From positions 54,954-118,953 of the forward strand of contig CAVTIX010000012.1 of assembly GCA_963734725.1 (NCBI GenBank): a DNA stretch of 64,000 nucleotides. Direction: 5' to 3'. Of the stretch, positions 7,970-16,684 are shown piece by piece. The notes beneath the pieces were generated by a model that saw nothing but the letters and a program-made list of their open reading frames with translations, was not told the origin of the DNA and made no database searches. A program made the translations under genes and the position numbers. Position 1 is the first letter of the stretch. Each line of letters opens with the position of its first letter. This DNA is from DASXKD01 sp963734725 (GTDB taxonomy: Bacteria; Actinomycetota; Actinomycetes; Streptosporangiales; Streptosporangiaceae).

Positions 7970-9361
7970 CTAGGATCCGCCGCGGCAGTGGGCGTCGATG
8001 TCCGCGCGGCTGGGCAGCTTTACCCGCGCGCCGCGGCCCAGCGCGGCGGCCAGTTCCGCCTCGGCCCGCTCCACCTTGAGCCAGTCGGCGTAGCTCACCG
8101 GCGCCAGCTGCCGCCCGGCCAGCAGCGAAGCCATCGACCCGGGGGCCGCCGGGCGCTCGGCCCGCACGCCGCCCGGGCACAGGTCGGACAGCAGGGAACG
8201 GACGGTCTGCGCCGCGTCGGATTTGTTGGTGCCGATGACCCCGGTCGGTCCGCGCTTGAGCCATCCGGCCACGTACTCCCGCGGCAGCGGGAGGCCGTCG
8301 GCGCCCAGCACCCGTCCCTCGGCGTTCGGCACCGTGTAGCTGCGCTCGTCGAACGGGACACCAGGCAGCGGCACGCTCTGGTATCCCACGCTGCGCAGCA
8401 CCATCTGCGCCGGGATCAGCTCCAGTTCCCCGGTCCCGGTCAGCTTCCCGTTCTCATCGATCCTGGTGCGCTCCACGGTCAGCCCGGTGGCGTGCCTGGC
8501 GCCTTCCACCCGCACCGGCCGCAGCCAGAACCGCACGACAAGCCGCCGCGCGTGCCCAGCGGGCTCGCGGGCCGCCCAGTCGCCGATCACGGCCAGGTTG
8601 CCACGCACCCGGCGGTCCGACTCGGCCAGCGCGGCGCTGCTCCCGGTCGCGTCGAACGCGCCGGGGTCCGCCTCGCCGGCGCCGACCACGATGTCGACAC
8701 CCGCGAGTTGCCCGAGTTCTCGCAGCTCCTTAGTGGTGAACTTGGCCTGCGCCGGGCCACGCCGACCGATCACGTGGACCTCGCGGACCTTGCTGGCCAT
8801 CAGCGCGTCCAGCACCGGCTGCGACACGTCGGTGCGGCGCAGCTCCTCCGGGTCCCGCACCAGGATCCGGGCCACGTCCACGGCGACGTTGCCCACCCCG
8901 ACCACGGCCACCGACTCGGCGTCCAGGGTGAACGAGCCGGCGTCGGTGTCCGGGTGGCCGCAGTACCAGTTGACGAAGTCGGTCGCCGCGTAGCTGCCCG
9001 GCAGGTCCTCGCCCTCGATGCCCATCCGCCGGTCGCGCATCGCGCCTGTCGCGTAGACCACCGCGTCGTAGCAGCCGAGCAGGTCCTCGCGGGTGACGTC
9101 GCCGCCGAGCCGCACCCCGCCCAGGAAGCTCACCTGCTCGTGCTCCAGGACGCCGCGCAGGTACTCGGCGATCGACTTGATGGACGGGTGGTCCGGGGCG
9201 ACGCCGTAGCGGACCAGGCCGTAGGGGGTGGGCAGGCGGTCGAGCACGTTGACCGCCACCTGGCACGGCGGATCCAGCGCGGCCGCCTGCTTGACGAGCG
9301 CCTCCGCGGTGTAGAGCCCGGCCGGGCCGGAGCCGACGACAGCGACGGACAAGGTGGTCAT
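7970..9361 (-). CDS. fprA: Ferredoxin/adrenodoxin-type NADP+ reductase (FprA family)
   Basis: FAD- and NADP-binding reductase of the adrenodoxin reductase/FprA family, which passes electrons from NADPH to ferredoxins. The FAD motif is AVVGSGPAGLYTAEALV at the N-terminus. It is followed by PTPYGLVRYGVAPDHP, an ATG-type motif (VVYATGAMRDR), the NADP-binding VAVVGVGNVAVDVARIL, and HVIGRRGPAQAKFT. The end has a conserved GWLKRGPTGVIGTNKSDA motif. I chose the ATG at 9361, 17 bases after the dxs stop, with GGAG 11 bases upstream, rather than a longer start inside dxs. It is co-directional with dxs; reduced ferredoxin is an electron donor for the late iron-sulfur enzymes of the same isoprenoid pathway. 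Confidence 0.9.
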   Translation of the reverse strand: MTTLSVAVVGSGPAGLYTAEALVKQAAALDPPCQVAVNVLDRLPTPYGLVRYGVAPDHPSIKSIAEYLRGVLEHEQVSFLGGVRLGGDVTREDLLGCYDAVVYATGAMRDRRMGIEGEDLPGSYAATDFVNWYCGHPDTDAGSFTLDAESVAVVGVGNVAVDVARILVRDPEELRRTDVSQPVLDALMASKVREVHVIGRRGPAQAKFTTKELRELGQLAGVDIVVGAGEADPGAFDATGSSAALAESDRRVRGNLAVIGDWAAREPAGHARRLVVRFWLRPVRVEGARHATGLTVERTRIDENGKLTGTGELELIPAQMVLRSVGYQSVPLPGVPFDERSYTVPNAEGRVLGADGLPLPREYVAGWLKRGPTGVIGTNKSDAAQTVRSLLSDLCPGGVRAERPAAPGSMASLLAGRQLAPVSYADWLKVERAEAELAAALGRGARVKLPSRADIDAHCRGGS

Positions 9362-9380
9362 CCCGGAGAACTCCGAACTG

Positions 9381-11287
9381 TCAGGCTTGCGGTTGCTTCG
9401 CAAGCTCCGGCGTCAGCCGCGCCACCGCCTCGGTGATCCGGCGGGCGAGGTGCTGGGGAACGAGCCCGGTGTCTTCCAGGATCTCGTCGCGCTTCGCGTG
9501 CGCCAGGAATTCCTGCGGCAGGCCGTAAGTCTGGACCGGGGTGCTCACGCCGGCCTCGCGCAGCAGGCGGCACACCGCGTCGCCGAACCCGCCGGCCAGG
9601 CCGTTGTCTTCGACGGTGACCACGAGCCGGTGCCGGGCGGCGGCCCCGGCCAGCGCCGGGTCCACCGGCTTGACCCAGCGCGGGTCCACGACGGTGACCC
9701 CGATGCCCTGGTCGGCCAGCCGGGCCGCGGCCGCTACGCAGGTGATAGCCATCGGCCCGGCCCCGGCCAGCAGCACGTCGCGGGCGGCGCCAGCGGCGGG
9801 CCCGTAAAGCACGTCCATCCCGCCGAGCTGTGCGCACGCCTCCGCCTCGCCGCCGACGGTGCCCTTCGGGAACCTGACGACGGTGGGACCGTCGGACACG
9901 GCCACCGCCTCGTTCAGCAGCTCGGCGACGCGGGTGGCGTCGCGCGGCGCCGCGATCCGCAGCCCGGGCACCACCTGGAGGATCGAGCCGTCCCACATGC
10001 CGTGGTGGCTGGGCCCGTCGGGGCCGGTGACCCCGGCCCGGTCCAGCACCACCGTCACCGGGAGCCGGTGCAGCGCCACGTCCATGAGCAGCTGGTCGAA
10101 GGCGCGGTTGAGGAACGTCGCGTAGATCGCCACCACCGGGTGCATCCCGCCCATGGCGAGCCCGGCCGCGCTGGTCATTGCGTGCTGCTCGGCGATGCCC
10201 ACGTCGAACACCCGGTCCGGGAACGCGCGCGCGAACGGGGCTAGCCCGGTGGGGTGCAGCATCGCCGCGGTGATCGCGACCACGTCGGGGCGTCGCGCGC
10301 CGATCGCCAGGATCTCGTCGCCGAACACCTCGGACCAGGTGCGCTTCGGCGCGGCGCCGGCTTGGCCGGCGAGGGCGCGGCGGGCACCTGGTGCAGGCAG
10401 TCTTCCTCGTTCTGCTCGGCAAGCGGGTAGCCGAAGCCTTTGCGGGTGATGGCGTGCACGATCACCGGGCCGCCGAAGTCGCGGGCCCGGCGCAGCACGT
10501 GCTCGACGAGCTGCTCGTCGTGCCCGTCGACCGGGCCGAGGTACTTGATGCCCAGGTCTTCGAAGAGCACCTGCGGCTGAAGCACGTCCTTGAGGCCCTT
10601 CTTGATCCCGTGCAGCGTCTCGTACAGCGGCGGGCCCAGCAGCGGAGCGTGCGACAGCGAGGTCTTGATGTACTCCAGCACCTGCTCATACCGCTGGGAG
10701 ACCCGCACCGCGGCCAGGTTGGTGGCCAGGCCGCCGATCGTGGGCTGGTAGGAGCGGCCGTTGTCGTTGACGACGATGACCAGCCGGGAGTCCTTGGCCA
10801 CCGCGATGTTGTTCAGCGCCTCCCAGGCCATCCCGCCGGTGAGCGCGCCGTCGCCGACCACCGCCACCACGGTGCGGCCGGCCTCGCCGCGCAGCCGGTA
10901 CGCCTTGGCCAGCCCGTCGGCGTAGGACAGGCTGGTGGACGCGTGCGAGTTCTCCACGATGTCGTGCTCGGACTCGGCCCGGCTCGGGTATCCGGCCAGG
11001 CCGCCGCGCTGCCGCAGCGTGCCGAACTCGGGATACCGCCCGGTGAGCAGCTTGTGCACGTAGGACTGGTGGCCGGTGTCGAACACGATCCGGTCCGAGG
11101 GCGAGTCGAACACCCGGTGCAGCGCGATGGTGAGTTCCACGACACCGAGGTTGGGCCCGAGGTGACCGCTGGTCCGTGACACCGTCTCGATGAGCACGTC
11201 ACGGATCTCCGTGGCCAGGGCGAGGAGCTGGTCGGCGGACAGCGCCTTCAGATCTTGCGGGCTTTCGATGGACTCCAGCGTCCGCAC
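9381..11287 (-). pseudogene. dxs: 1-deoxy-D-xylulose-5-phosphate synthase, interrupted by one frameshift
   Basis: Thiamine-diphosphate enzyme that condenses pyruvate and glyceraldehyde-3-phosphate, the first step of the MEP isoprenoid pathway. The 5' part (11287 to about 10350) has RTSGHLGPNLGVVEL, the FDTGHQSYVHKLLTGR segment and the TPP motif VVGDGALTGGMAWEALNN. The 3' part (about 10345 to 9381) has FDVGIAEQHAMTSAAGLA, YATFLNRAFDQLLMD and the C-terminal transketolase domain. The two parts are in different frames. Continuity is lost near 10340-10365, and the second frame reads KRTWSEVFGDE directly after the linker. Spliced together they give about 635 residues, normal for DXS. The GTG start at 11287 has GAGGGAG upstream. 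Because DXS is usually essential, either this is a sequence error or another copy exists. Confidence 0.85.
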
Positions 11288-11331
11288 GTGATCGGCTCCC
11301 TCGTCGTCGGCCCGGGGCGCGGGGATTTCTT

Positions 11332-11381
11332 CCGGGGCAGGGGCGGGACTTCTGCCGAGTCTATTTCCGCCCCTGCCCCGG
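11332..11381 (-). terminator. Perfect 15-bp inverted repeat between MFS gene and dxs
   Basis: Arms at 11332-11346 and 11367-11381 are exact reverse complements (CCGGGGCAGGGGCGG) around a 20-base spacer. It lies between the 3' end of the exporter gene and the start of dxs, both leftward, so it most likely ends or attenuates transcription entering dxs. There is no T-run on either side, as is common for actinomycete terminators. Confidence 0.6.
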
Positions 11382-11416
11382 GCGCACGAAAGGCCCCGAT
11401 GTCAGCGCGGCGCTGG

Positions 11417-12691
11417 CTAGGCCGCCTGCGCCTCGGCGGGCACCTCCGCGGGAGCCTGCGCCCCGACGGCCGGCCCCGCGCGCATGTGCCGCACCTCGGG
11501 GGCCAGCAAGGTGAGCCCCGAGGCGACAACGATCAGCGCCGCCGCACCGTACTGCGTGGCGGACACCCCGGCCGCCGCGGCGAGCGGCCCGACTACCAGC
11601 GCGCCAAGAGGCATCGCCCCCACTGACCCGATGATGTCATAGGCAGACACCCGGGCCAACAGGTCCGGCGGGACGTTCCGGGCCACGGTGACCGTCCATT
11701 GCACCATCATGACCTCGATGGCGATACCGAGGCCGACCGCCGCCACGCAGATCAGCGGCAGCGGCCACAGCGACGCCAGGGCCAGCGGCGTGATCGCGAC
11801 GGTCGCGCCGATGAGCACCACAAAGCGGATCGGCCGCTGGGCGGTGTACCGCAGGCCGATCAATCCGCCGATGATCAGGCCGACCGCGTCGGCCGCGGTG
11901 ATCAGGCCCCAGGCCGCGGGACCGCCCAGGTGCTCCCGAGCGACCACGGGCCCCAGCACGTCGAACGCGCCGAACCAGGCGGCGAGCACGACGCTGTACT
12001 GGATCGTGGTGGCCCACAGCCAGCGGCGGGCGGCGAACGCCGACCACCCTTCGCGCAGGTCGCGGAGCACGTTAGACTGCTCCGTCCGCTGAGCGCCAGG
12101 CGCCCGGATGGCCAGCAGCAGCGGCACCGTGCCGAGCATGCCGATCCCGCAGGTGGCAAGGGCCCAGCCGGGCCCGGTCGCGGCCACGAACACGCCCGCG
12201 ATGGCGGCGCCGGCCATCTGTGCCGCGTTCATCGCCAGCCTGCTCATGGCGCTGGCCTCCTGCAGCACGCTGTCCGGCACGAGCCGGGGCAGCAGCGCCT
12301 GCGAGGCGGGGTAGAAAACTGCCATGCCCGCGCCGGTCAGCGTCTCCAGGGCGATCATCTGCCACAGCCGCGGGTGCCCGAGCAGGACCAGCAGGCCGAA
12401 GCCGCCCTCGCCGGCCGCGATCATCAGGTTGGCCGCGACGATCACCTTCTGCGGCGCGAACCGGTCCGCGAACACCCCGCCGACCAGGGCGAACACCAGC
12501 GACGGCAGGATCTGCGCGGCCAGCACGTAGGACAGGTCAGCCGTGGACCCGGTGGCGTCCAGGACCGCGAACGATACCCCTACCAGCGAGAACGCGAACG
12601 CCCCGGGCGCGAGCACCCGGTCGGCCAGCAGCAGCCGGAAATCCCGGTACCCGAGCGCGGGGAACCGGCGAGCCAGGCCTTGCCACGGCAT
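11417..12691 (-). CDS. MFS efflux transporter (MFS_3/EntS-like)
   Basis: A 424-residue integral membrane protein with about twelve hydrophobic helices, of the drug or siderophore exporter type (MFS_3 family). The N-terminal FPALGYRDFRLLLADRVLA is the typical lead-in to helix 1. The GGVFADRFAPQKVIVAAN loop after helix 2 is the MFS motif A (GxxxDRxxxxx) position. A central cytoplasmic loop (about residues 195-225) separates the two six-helix halves. The C-terminus is Ala/Pro/Glu-rich. The substrate cannot be read from sequence. It sits alone between xylA and dxs, with its own hairpin downstream, so a separate transcript is likely. Confidence 0.85.
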   Translation of the reverse strand: MPWQGLARRFPALGYRDFRLLLADRVLAPGAFAFSLVGVSFAVLDATGSTADLSYVLAAQILPSLVFALVGGVFADRFAPQKVIVAANLMIAAGEGGFGLLVLLGHPRLWQMIALETLTGAGMAVFYPASQALLPRLVPDSVLQEASAMSRLAMNAAQMAGAAIAGVFVAATGPGWALATCGIGMLGTVPLLLAIRAPGAQRTEQSNVLRDLREGWSAFAARRWLWATTIQYSVVLAAWFGAFDVLGPVVAREHLGGPAAWGLITAADAVGLIIGGLIGLRYTAQRPIRFVVLIGATVAITPLALASLWPLPLICVAAVGLGIAIEVMMVQWTVTVARNVPPDLLARVSAYDIIGSVGAMPLGALVVGPLAAAAGVSATQYGAAALIVVASGLTLLAPEVRHMRAGPAVGAQAPAEVPAEAQAA

Positions 12692-12841
12692 TGAAGCAAT
12701 CCGTTCTGTGCGTTACATGCCGGGGACAGGCGAGGGCTTACGCCGCCGACGGCGGGATCATAGGGTCTCTTGACGGTAGCCTGGCCCCAACAAGCTGGGC
12801 AAACGGTTTTATTCCGGCGCGGGCGGCGGCCCGCGTGGCCA

Positions 12842-14005
12842 CTAGCGCACCCCGTACAAGTGCTCCAGCGCGAGCTGGTCCAGCCGCTCGAAGGCCATGC
12901 CGCGCGCGGCCAGCGCCTCAACGTCCGGGGTGAAATCAGCCACGTCCCGCCAGGTCTCCTGAGCGCCCAGGGTGGGCTCGGCCAGCTCGCCGACCCGCGC
13001 GGCGGCGAGCGCCGCCTTGACCTCGGGGTCGGCGCGGAACGCGCGGACCTTGTCCCGCAGGATCAGGTAGTTGCGCATGCACGCCGCGGCGGAATCCCAC
13101 ACCCCAGCGTCGTCCTCGGTGCGCGGCGGCTTGTAGTCGAAGTGCACCGGGCCGTCGTACCCGCCGGACTCCAGCGCGTCTACCACCCAGAACGCCCCTC
13201 GCGCGTTCCCCGCGCCGAACCGCAGGTCCTGGTCGTAACGGGGGCCGTTCTGCCCGTTGAGGTCGATGTGGAACAGCTTGCCGTGCCACAGCGCCTGGCT
13301 GATCGCATGCGCGTAGTTGAGCCCGGCCATCTCCTCGTGGCCGACCTCGGGGTTGATCCCGACCAGCTCGGGGTGCTCCAGCTCGTTGATGAACGCCAGC
13401 GCGTGCCCAGCCGTGGGCAGCAGGATGTCCCCGCGCGGCTCGTTCGGCTTGGGCTCGATGGCGAACCGCAGGCTGTAGCCGTGGTCCAGGACGTAGCTGC
13501 CGAGGATGTCGAACGCCTCCTTGTACCGGTCCAGCGCGGCGCGGACGTCCTTGCTGGCCCCGGATTCGGCGCCTTCCCGGCCGCCCCAGCACACGTAGAT
13601 CCCGGCGCCGAGCTCGGCCGCGAGGTCGAGGTTGCGCATCACTTTGGCCAGGGCGAACCGGCGCACGTCCCGATCGTTGGCGGTGAACGCGCCCTCCTTG
13701 AACATCGGGTGCGAGAACAGGTTGGTGGTCGCGGTCGTCACCACCAGGCCGGTGTCGGCCAGAGCCTGCTTGAAGTCCCCGATCCTTGCGTCCCGCTCCC
13801 CCGGGCCGGCGCCGAAGTCGAACACGTCGTTGTCGTGGAAGTTGACCCCGTAAGCGCCAAGCTCGGCGAGCTTGCGCACGGCCCGGTCGGCGCGCATCGG
13901 CGGCCGGACCGCGGGGCCGAACACGTCGACCCCCTGCCATCCCACCGTCCAGATGCCAAACGAGAACTTGTCGGCTGGCATCGGGGTGTAATCACCCGCG
14001 GTCAT
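12842..14005 (-). CDS. xylA: Xylose isomerase
   Basis: TIM-barrel sugar isomerase that converts D-xylose to D-xylulose with two divalent metals. The 387-residue protein starts with the actinobacterial KFSFGIWTVGWQG segment, contains GVNFHDNDVFDFG with the catalytic His region, and has the metal-site motifs FAIEPKPNEPRGD, GINPEVGHEEMAGLN and FHIDLNGQNG. Length and order match Streptomyces-type (class I) XylA. The ATG at 14005 is preceded by AAAGGAG ten bases upstream. It follows xylB on the same strand by 130 bases, so xylB-xylA form an operon. No ROK or LacI regulator for the operon is present in this window. Confidence 0.95.
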   Translation of the reverse strand: MTAGDYTPMPADKFSFGIWTVGWQGVDVFGPAVRPPMRADRAVRKLAELGAYGVNFHDNDVFDFGAGPGERDARIGDFKQALADTGLVVTTATTNLFSHPMFKEGAFTANDRDVRRFALAKVMRNLDLAAELGAGIYVCWGGREGAESGASKDVRAALDRYKEAFDILGSYVLDHGYSLRFAIEPKPNEPRGDILLPTAGHALAFINELEHPELVGINPEVGHEEMAGLNYAHAISQALWHGKLFHIDLNGQNGPRYDQDLRFGAGNARGAFWVVDALESGGYDGPVHFDYKPPRTEDDAGVWDSAAACMRNYLILRDKVRAFRADPEVKAALAAARVGELAEPTLGAQETWRDVADFTPDVEALAARGMAFERLDQLALEHLYGVR

Positions 14006-14016
14006 GGCTCACCCGC

Positions 14017-14145
14017 TCCTTTCTGACGGTTGGCCGCCGGCTGGCGCCTTCGGGCCTGCATCTGTGCTCACGGCGAGACGTTCCTTTCTGCTGAACGATG
14101 GCTGGCGGCTGGCCTGGCCCCTGACGGGCTGTGGTCACGGCGAGA
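14017..14145. repeat. Imperfect tandem duplication across the xylB-xylA junction
   Basis: Two adjacent imperfect copies of about 65 bases. TCCTTTCTG occurs at 14017-14025 and 14082-14090, GGCTGGC-type blocks follow each, and TCACGGCGAGA occurs at 14068-14078 and 14135-14145. On the coding strand the repeated unit includes the AAAGGA ribosome-binding sequence of xylA, so a second, orphan Shine-Dalgarno copy lies upstream. The right-hand copy overlaps the last codons of xylB. Confidence 0.65.
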
Positions 14146-15550
14146 GTGTTCCCGCCAGCCCGCCGTCCCAGCTGGTCGTGGCGTCCCGGAGCGCGGCGAA
14201 GCGTTCCCGGATGCCGGGCTGGGCGGGGCCCTCGTAGCGCTGGGCGGGCCGGCGTGGCCAGGCCGGGGGGTCCGGGGCGCCGGCCAGCGCCCAGGCGGCC
14301 TGCCGGGCCGCGCCAAGCGCCACGTACTCCTCCGGTTCCGGCACGTCGACCGGTGCCCCGAAGATGCCCGGCGCCGCCGCGCGGACCGCCTCGGACCGGG
14401 CTCCGCCGCCAATGAGCAGCACCCGTTCCGGCTTAGCGCCGTCATGGTGCAGCAGACCGGCCACGTCGGCCAGCGAGGCGAGCACCGCCTCCACCGCGGC
14501 CCGGGCCAGGTTCTCCGGTGTGGCGTTGCGGGTGGTCAGGCCCTGCAGCGCGCCGGTGGCGCCGGGCCGGACCGGGGTCCGTTCCCCGTCGAAGTAGGGC
14601 AGCAGGGTGATCCCGCCCGCGCCGGGCGCGGCGGCCAGCGCCCGCGCCGACAGCCCGCCGGAGTCCGTGCCCAGCATGGCCGCCACCGAGTCGATCACCA
14701 GCGCGGCGTTGATCGTGCAGACCAGCGGCAGGAACCGCCCCGTGGCGTCGGCGAAGCCCGCGATCGCGCCGCTGGGGTCGGCGGACGGCACGGTGGCCAC
14801 CGCATAGGCCGTGCCGGAGGTGCCGATCGACACGGCGATCTCGCCTGGCGCGAGGCCCAGGCCCAGCGCCGCGGCCATGTTGTCCCCGGTGCCGGCCGAC
14901 ACCACCGCGCCCCAGCCGGTCTCCCCCACGGCCTCGGCCGGCCGGGCCACCCGGGGCAGCCGGACCTGGTGGCCGAGCGCGTCCGCGGCGACCTCGGGCA
15001 GCCAGGCGCCGTCGGCGGGCGAGAAGTACCCGGTGCCAGACGCGTCGCCGCGGTCGGTGACCGGCTCTTTGTCCAGCAGCGGCCCGGCCAGCAGCCGCCA
15101 GGTCAGGAAGTCGTGCGGCAGCATCGCCCGGCACACCCGGGCTGCGTGGTCCGGCTCGTGCTCGGCCAGCCAGCGGAGCTTGGTGACGGTGAACGAGGCG
15201 TTCGGCACGCTGCCGGTGCGCTCCGCCCACCACCGCGGCCCGCGCTCGGCGACCAGCGCCTCCGCGGCGCCGGCGGACCGCAGGTCGTTCCAGAGCAGGG
15301 CGGGCCGGATAACCTCGGCGTTCTCGTCCAGGACGACCATGCCGTGCTGCTGCCCGGCCACGCCGACCGCCGCCGCGCGGGTGAGCAGGCCGTCGCCGGC
15401 CCTGGTGAGCGCCTCCCACCAGGCTTGCGGCGGGCATTCGGTGCCGCCGGGGTGCGGAGCGCTGGCCTGGTCCACGATGGCGCCGTCCGCCGCCTCGCAC
15501 AGCAGCACCTTGGTGGACTGCGTCGAGGAATCCACCCCGGCCACGAGCAT
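14135..15550 (-). CDS. xylB: Xylulokinase
   Basis: FGGY-family sugar kinase that phosphorylates D-xylulose to xylulose-5-phosphate, feeding the pentose phosphate pathway. The start, LVAGVDSSTQSTKVLLCE, is the phosphate-1 motif. GVAGQQHGMVVLD is the substrate region, IGTSGTAYA is phosphate-2, TLLPYFDGERTPVR is typical of XylB, and GGGARSEAVR near the end is the adenosine motif. The length of 471 residues is usual. The ATG is at 15550. It is the first gene of the xylB-xylA operon; a 182-bp MITE-like element begins 36 bases upstream and may contain or have displaced its promoter. Confidence 0.93.
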   Translation of the reverse strand: MLVAGVDSSTQSTKVLLCEAADGAIVDQASAPHPGGTECPPQAWWEALTRAGDGLLTRAAAVGVAGQQHGMVVLDENAEVIRPALLWNDLRSAGAAEALVAERGPRWWAERTGSVPNASFTVTKLRWLAEHEPDHAARVCRAMLPHDFLTWRLLAGPLLDKEPVTDRGDASGTGYFSPADGAWLPEVAADALGHQVRLPRVARPAEAVGETGWGAVVSAGTGDNMAAALGLGLAPGEIAVSIGTSGTAYAVATVPSADPSGAIAGFADATGRFLPLVCTINAALVIDSVAAMLGTDSGGLSARALAAAPGAGGITLLPYFDGERTPVRPGATGALQGLTTRNATPENLARAAVEAVLASLADVAGLLHHDGAKPERVLLIGGGARSEAVRAAAPGIFGAPVDVPEPEEYVALGAARQAAWALAGAPDPPAWPRRPAQRYEGPAQPGIRERFAALRDATTSWDGGLAGTLSP

Positions 15551-15585
15551 GCGGCACCTCCCCGCTGGGACGCGTCAACGCTACT

Positions 15586-15767
15586 AGGGCATGTCCGACA
15601 GATCATCCAGCCTGCTGCGCGTCCACCGGACGGGCGCCTCGCGGCGTTGTCGTCATAGCTCATAGCTCCGCTATGAGCTCCTCCTCCGCCTTGCGCTCCC
15701 CCACCCGCCTCCCCATCCCCCATCACGGCGGCTGCTCGCGACGGCATAGATCTATAAGACACACCCT
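15586..15767. mobile_element. MITE-like element or IS remnant with 19-bp terminal inverted repeats
   Basis: The ends are AGGGCATGTCCGACAGATC (15586-15604) and GATCTATAAGACACACCCT (15749-15767). The second, reversed, matches the first at 14 of 19 positions, the usual look of IS5-group ends. The interior is non-coding and contains an exact palindrome, AGCTCATAG/CTATGAGCT, with a 5-base loop at 15657-15679. No transposase remains and no clear target duplication flanks it. It sits between xylB and the TauE permease gene. Confidence 0.55.
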
Positions 15768-15803
15768 CGCCATCAATAAGTTACCGGGGCGGACTCCGGC
15801 TGG

Positions 15804-16526
15804 TCAGCCGAGGATGCTGTGCCCGATCAGGACCAGCGCCGACGCGCCGGCGGCAGCCAGCACCGCGGCGCGGGTGCGCCCGGCGTCCAGGAACCGGCGC
15901 AGCCCGGCCGCGACCACGAACCCGGCCGCGGCGCACCCGGCGAACACCAGGCCCGCGACCACGTCGCGGCCTGGCAGGCGCCCGGTGGCGGCGAGCGCGC
16001 ACAGCGCGAGGCTGTTCCCCACGGTGAAGAACACCGACAGGGTCGCCCGGACCCGGGGGCCGCTTTCGGTCTGGTACAGCAGCGCCACCGGCGGGCCGCC
16101 GATCGAGGTTGCTGTGCCGGTCACTCCGGAGATCACCCCGGCGGTGACCAGCGTCGCCCGGTTCCTGGGCACCACGGTGCTGCGCACCGAGAGCACGACG
16201 ACGGCCAGCACCATGCCGCCGACCACGATCCCCAGCGCCCGCAGCGACACCACCGCCAGCACCCAGATCCCGCCCAGGGTCCCGGCCGCCCGGCCGGTCA
16301 GCGCCCACGACACCCCCGGCCAGTCCGCGTGCAGGGCTTCCCTGGCGAGAATCAGCACCGGCAGGCTCGCCCCGGCCACCAGCATCGAGCCGGGCATGAG
16401 CGCCGGGTCGAGCAGCGTCACCACCGGCGCGGCGACCAGCCCGAGGCCCAGCCCGACCCCGCTTTGCACGAACCCGCCCAAGGCGACGAACAGCCCGGCG
16501 ACGGCGATCACAACATCCGGGCTCAT
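15804..16526 (-). CDS. TauE/SafE-family membrane permease
   Basis: A 240-residue integral membrane protein with about eight hydrophobic helices and the duplicated TauE/SafE architecture. The first half carries GGFVQSGVGLGLGLVAAP and the second the diagnostic ISGVTGTATSIGGPPVALLY. Family members export sulfite, sulfoacetate or related organosulfur anions, or act as anion permeases; the substrate here is not evident. The ATG at 16526 was used. It is downstream of the CynX-like exporter on the same strand with a 158-base gap containing a hairpin element, so co-transcription is uncertain. Confidence 0.85.
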   Translation of the reverse strand: MSPDVVIAVAGLFVALGGFVQSGVGLGLGLVAAPVVTLLDPALMPGSMLVAGASLPVLILAREALHADWPGVSWALTGRAAGTLGGIWVLAVVSLRALGIVVGGMVLAVVVLSVRSTVVPRNRATLVTAGVISGVTGTATSIGGPPVALLYQTESGPRVRATLSVFFTVGNSLALCALAATGRLPGRDVVAGLVFAGCAAAGFVVAAGLRRFLDAGRTRAAVLAAAGASALVLIGHSILG

Positions 16527-16598
16527 CTTGCCCGACGCTACCGGCGCCGACCGCGCCGCACCTCATGGCGTTCATCACACCGCCCACACGGCATGGAT

Positions 16599-16634
16599 GT
16601 GAATCTGCTGTTCATAGAGGAACACCAGATTCAC
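16599..16634. repeat. Hairpin element, copy 1 (shared core with 29292-29335)
   Basis: The left arm is GTGAATCTGCTGTTC (16599-16613), the loop ATAGAG, and the right arm GAACACCAGATTCAC (16620-16634). Fourteen of 15 positions pair, with one mismatch. It lies after the CynX-like exporter's stop and before the TauE gene. The inner core (CTG, a mismatch, a pair, GTTC, a six-base loop ATAGAN, GAAC, CAG) is repeated 12.7 kb away with different but still complementary outer arms. Confidence 0.7.
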
Positions 16635-16684
16635 CATCATGGCCACTCTGCGCCGGGGGGAGGCGGCAGGTGTGGGGCGGGCTG

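Noticed and set aside
12692..12841. Short CCGCC/GGCGG dyad between xylA and the MFS gene as a terminator
   Set aside because: The stem is only 5-6 bp and such dyads are expected by chance at this GC content.
14004..14237. Small rightward frame between xylA and xylB
   Set aside because: It is explained by the tandem duplication. It has no protein-like features and lies opposite coding sequence for half its length.
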